Origin: Synergistaceae bacterium
Lineage (GTDB): Bacteria > Synergistota > Synergistia > Synergistales > Synergistaceae
DNA: 8,385 nt
Assembly: GCA_028702015.1 (NCBI GenBank)
Contig: JAQVPO010000050.1
Span: 1-8,385 of the forward strand
Reading direction: 5' to 3'
Made by a program: the position numbers and the translations under genes. Shown piece after piece: positions 6,164 through 8,385 of this stretch. The notes beneath the pieces were generated by a model that was not told the DNA's origin, did no database searches, and saw only the letters and a program-made list of their open reading frames with translations. How positions within the stretch are numbered: the first letter of the stretch is position 1; each line of letters opens with the position of its first letter.

Positions 6164-6220
6164 AAGTAATCGGCATTAACAAAAAATTACACAGCAGAAC
6201 AGAAATGAGGTTGGTCTAAA

Positions 6221-6718
6221 TTGTCTATTGATCGGGCAGCGGAAGATTTTGATCCCGTTGAGGCTGTGAACAGATATCTTTCGGAATCTGGGTTTAACGG
6301 CAAAATATTCCATACAGACGAAACGATATTTACTGTCTCTGATGCCTCTTCAGCTGTTGGGGCTCCGGAAGAAGAAATACTCAAAAGTATACTTTTGAGA
6401 GTCAACAGAGGCGAATGCCTTGTGCTGGCGCTGATGTCAGGGATAAACCGAGTTGACACAAAGAAAATCAAAAAAATTCTTGCCGTTTCGCATGTTTCTT
6501 TTGCTAATCAGGAAGAGTGCTGCAATTGGTCCGGGTTCAAGCCGGGAGGGATCCCGCCGGTGGGGTATCCTGAACAGCCGGTGACTTTGCTTGACGAAGA
6601 TCTTTTTCAATATCCTGAAGTGTGGGCTGCTGCCGGAACTGATCACGAATTTTTCCCCATATCACCGGAAGAACTGAAGAGAATAACCCGTGGGGAAAGT
6701 GCTGATATAAAGAAGTAA
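6221..6718 (+). CDS. YbaK/EbsC-type aminoacyl-tRNA deacylase domain protein
   Basis: This 165-residue protein is a single YbaK/ProX-type editing domain of normal family length. Visible features are EEILKSILLRV (51-61) with the conserved lysine K55, the loop GFKPGGIPPVGYPEQP (105-120), and VWAAAGTDHEFFPISPEEL (134-152), equivalent to the GT-x-H segment of the family. Members hydrolyse mischarged aminoacyl-tRNA (for example Cys- or Ala-tRNAPro) in the cytoplasm; the specificity here cannot be told. Translation starts at TTG 6221, with GAGGT (6207-6211) 9 bases upstream. It lies 57 bases after the transglycosylase gene with no clear terminator between, so co-transcription is likely although the functions seem unrelated. 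It converges with the minus-strand gene that ends at 6793, and no strong terminator is visible in 6719-6792. Confidence 0.88.
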   Translation: MSIDRAAEDFDPVEAVNRYLSESGFNGKIFHTDETIFTVSDASSAVGAPEEEILKSILLRVNRGECLVLALMSGINRVDTKKIKKILAVSHVSFANQEECCNWSGFKPGGIPPVGYPEQPVTLLDEDLFQYPEVWAAAGTDHEFFPISPEELKRITRGESADIKK

Positions 6719-6792
6719 CGTAAAAAGCCGGATTAAAGCAAGTGTAATGTGCGGCTGTCCCTAAAATGTCTTAGCAGTGATAACTTGGAGTG

Positions 6793-7611
6793 CTATCTTT
6801 TCCAGCTCAGTACAGCGATTTTTTCAATCTGAAAATTCAGCAATGTTTCCGCCTTGGGGGGCTTTCCTTCAGCAAGGCTGTTGAACTCATTGAGCATCCT
6901 GACATATGCGAGTCTTTTGGTAGAGGTGAATTCTCCTTGTATGCCTGCACGTAGCAGTATCGAAAGCTGCTTGTATACGTCAGGTACAGGTACGAATGCA
7001 GGTCCTTCAGGTGTCATCCTGATTGTGTAAATGAAAGAATAGCTGTCACGGCCGCGGAACGAATCAGCTTTGTCGTATGTCGGAACTGCCGGAGAGACAT
7101 ATACAGCCGTTCCTTTGGGTACCACCAGTTTTGCGGGTACGGCGTCCCATCTTGTATATTCATATGGAGTTGTAAATATGTGTGCCTTGGGTGACCATGT
7201 TGTGAGGCCTACCCAGAGGTGTACTCCAGTTCCTTCAAAATTTGTAAAGGAGGTTCGCCACAACAGGTCCTCTTTATTATCCTGATCTACTTTAGAGAGG
7301 AATACGCTGTCCGATACATAAGAAAGTCCGTCAAGCTGTTCTATCTGCTTCACTCCTGCGGGAGTCCTCAGCCAGGCAGATGCCACCTCGCCTTGACTTT
7401 GTTCCAGAATCAGCACTATTGGAAAATTACCTACTCTCAGAGTTCGAATATTAGCTCCGCTCTCAGGGATATCATTACCAGGAACCAGGTAGATGATCAG
7501 GGCAAATAGAAAGATCATTGCTGGCATAATGAAGATCCGACTATTATCGGAGGAAAAAGGATATATATTTCTTTTTCTTTTGGATGTAGTTCTGCCATAT
7601 ATACTGTTCAT
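6793..7611 (-). CDS. Unrecognised single-pass membrane protein with extracytoplasmic domain
   Basis: I do not recognise this 272-residue product. It starts with a basic segment (SKRKRN at about 10-15) followed by a hydrophobic helix near residues 26-45 (IFIMPAMIFLFALIIYLVPG), which predicts an N-in signal anchor. The remaining 225 residues lie outside the membrane. That part is rich in beta-type segments and aromatic residues (for example GVHLWVGLTTWSP, FTTPYEYTRWDAVPAKLVVPKGTAVYVSPAVPTYD) and has no cysteines. A short helical stretch near the end contains AYVRMLNEFNSLAEGK. The ATG at 7611 lies 2 bases after the folK stop with GGAG 14 bases upstream; a GTG at 7626, overlapping folK by 13 bases, would add 5 residues. 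The spacing says it is the third gene of the folP-folK operon. A sporulation or cell-envelope role is possible but unsupported. Confidence 0.75.
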   Translation of the reverse strand: MNSIYGRTTSKRKRNIYPFSSDNSRIFIMPAMIFLFALIIYLVPGNDIPESGANIRTLRVGNFPIVLILEQSQGEVASAWLRTPAGVKQIEQLDGLSYVSDSVFLSKVDQDNKEDLLWRTSFTNFEGTGVHLWVGLTTWSPKAHIFTTPYEYTRWDAVPAKLVVPKGTAVYVSPAVPTYDKADSFRGRDSYSFIYTIRMTPEGPAFVPVPDVYKQLSILLRAGIQGEFTSTKRLAYVRMLNEFNSLAEGKPPKAETLLNFQIEKIAVLSWKR

Positions 7612-7613
7612 TT

Positions 7614-8111
7614 CTATATGATCCACTCCATTTTTTCCGGGGGAAGCGCAGATATCATTTCATCCAGGGTCTTTCCTGTTACCGGGTGTCTGAACAGAGG
7701 GGCAATTTCTTTCAGAGGGATCAGAACAAAGGTTCTTTCATGCATATACCGATGGGGAACGGAGAGGTCGGATGTCTTAATGACAAGTCCCTCTATTGCA
7801 ATGATGTCGATATCTATCTCACGCGGCCCCCATTTTATGCTCTTGCTGCGCCCCAGGATTTTTTCAATGTTTTTGACCGTTTTTATCATTTCTTCAGGCG
7901 GCATTGCTGTTTCAGCGCAGATACACATATTAAGGAAGCGTGGCTGGTCAGTTATCCCCCAAGGGGAAGTTTCCCATATTTTACTTTTTTCAATGATGCA
8001 GAAACCGCTTCGCTCAAGTTCAGAAAGAGCTTTCCCCAGCATGATGAGCCTGTTTCCTGTATTTGAACCCAGGGACATTAAAACCTTGTTTTTTTTATGC
8101 ATAATCTGCAT
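7614..8111 (-). CDS. folK: 2-amino-4-hydroxy-6-hydroxymethyldihydropteridine pyrophosphokinase (HPPK)
   Basis: This 165-residue enzyme transfers pyrophosphate from ATP to 6-hydroxymethyl-7,8-dihydropterin, the step just before dihydropteroate synthase in folate synthesis. The length is typical of stand-alone HPPK. Visible family features are MSLGSNTGNR (12-21), WETSPWG (46-52), the signature KWGPREIDIDII (93-104) whose D100 and D102 match the magnesium-binding aspartates, and VPHRYMHERTFVLIPLKEIAP (118-138). The ATG at 8111 overlaps the folP end by 17 bases; the ATG at 8102 (three codons later, with GGA 9 bases upstream) is equally plausible. It lies between folP and the membrane-protein gene in a coupled operon. 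Confidence 0.95.
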   Translation of the reverse strand: MQIMHKKNKVLMSLGSNTGNRLIMLGKALSELERSGFCIIEKSKIWETSPWGITDQPRFLNMCICAETAMPPEEMIKTVKNIEKILGRSKSIKWGPREIDIDIIAIEGLVIKTSDLSVPHRYMHERTFVLIPLKEIAPLFRHPVTGKTLDEMISALPPEKMEWII

Positions 8112-8385
8112 TCCGTATGGCTTCAGTCATCATTACAGCTTTTTTGTTTTCCTTAATGTCGTGTACCCTTATGATATCCACTCCAGACCATGCACATAGT
8201 GAAGATACCGCCAGTGTGCCTTCAAGACGATCTGAAGCATCCTCGCTGTTTGTTGCCCTGCCTATCGATCCCTTCCTGGAGGCCCCTACAAGGATAGGTT
8301 TTGAGTGGATGCGTAAGGATTCTATGTGTCTTAGAAGAAAAAGGTTCTGATTGTGATCTTTTGCAAATCCTATTCCTGGATCAAT
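8095..8385 (-). CDS. folP: Dihydropteroate synthase, C-terminal part (cut by window edge)
   Basis: The minus strand reads an open frame from the window end to a TAA at 8095-8097, giving the last 96 residues. It begins at the conserved IDPGIGFAKDHNQNL (family DPGIGF-K-x-x-HN), then ILVGASRKGSIGR, where the SRK lysine binds substrate, and ends with VDIIRVHDIKENKKAV, containing the conserved RVHD. The enzyme condenses dihydropterin pyrophosphate with p-aminobenzoate. The 5' part lies beyond the window, so start and promoter are unknown. The stop overlaps the start of folK by 17 bases, indicating translational coupling. The visible motifs are intact, and nothing suggests the gene is broken apart from the window edge. 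Confidence 0.93.
   Translation of the reverse strand: MDPGIGFAKDHNQNLFLLRHIESLRIHSKPILVGASRKGSIGRATNSEDASDRLEGTLAVSSLCAWSGVDIIRVHDIKENKKAVMMTEAIRNADYA

Noticed and set aside
6719..6792. A terminator between the convergent ybaK-type and membrane-protein genes
   Set aside because: Only 5-base AGCCG/CGGCT arms with a long loop and no following T-run are present, too weak to call.
7618..8199. A 193-codon plus-strand open frame opposite folK and folP
   Set aside because: It is the shadow of two strongly conserved folate genes, with no domain and no start signal of its own.

Overview
The window looks like ordinary chromosomal DNA from a bacterium of moderate G+C content, most likely an anaerobe. 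The content includes an Elp3-like radical SAM enzyme, an old-yellow-enzyme-type flavin oxidoreductase with an iron-sulfur-like cysteine cluster, a CitG-type CoA-derivative synthase, a membrane-anchored lytic transglycosylase and folate genes. The mix would suit Synergistota or an anaerobic Firmicutes/Negativicutes lineage, but that placement is inference from gene content only. There is no rRNA, tRNA, CRISPR array, transposase or integrase. Genes are tightly packed and no gap exceeds 300 bases.

Layout. Positions 17-56 hold a strong hairpin terminator. Next, on the minus strand, is an RpiR/MurR-type sugar-phosphate-responsive regulator (82-948). It has an almost consensus sigma70 promoter (1010-1038) surrounded by repeated ATTAGT-type elements. 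Upstream of it, also on the minus strand, is an NADH:flavin oxidoreductase (1145-2302). Then comes a compact minus-strand operon transcribed from about 4215 leftwards: an XRE-type repressor-like protein (3834-4199), an ImmA/IrrE-type zinc protease (3413-3850) and a radical SAM enzyme (2442-3416). These genes overlap by 17 and 4 bases. Its promoter lies in an inverted-repeat cluster that also covers the stop codon of citG.

The citG-like gene (4253-5194, minus) and a lytic transglycosylase gene (5189-6163, plus) are divergent, and their 5' ends overlap by 6 bases. Each has a good Shine-Dalgarno sequence lying inside the other gene, and the transglycosylase promoter lies inside citG. A YbaK/prolyl-tRNA deacylase-type gene follows the transglycosylase (6221-6718, plus).

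The right end is a minus-strand folate cluster. It contains the 3' end of folP (dihydropteroate synthase, cut by the window edge), then folK (HPPK), then an unrecognised single-pass membrane protein with a predicted extracytoplasmic domain. folP and folK catalyse consecutive steps of dihydropteroate synthesis. The third gene begins at the folK stop codon and has no evident folate role.

The most notable items are the XRE/ImmA/radical SAM operon, the citG/transglycosylase 5' overlap, the operator-like repeats at the rpiR-type promoter, and the unknown membrane protein in the folate operon. Nothing here proves a new system. The XRE/ImmA/radical SAM unit is the best candidate for follow-up.
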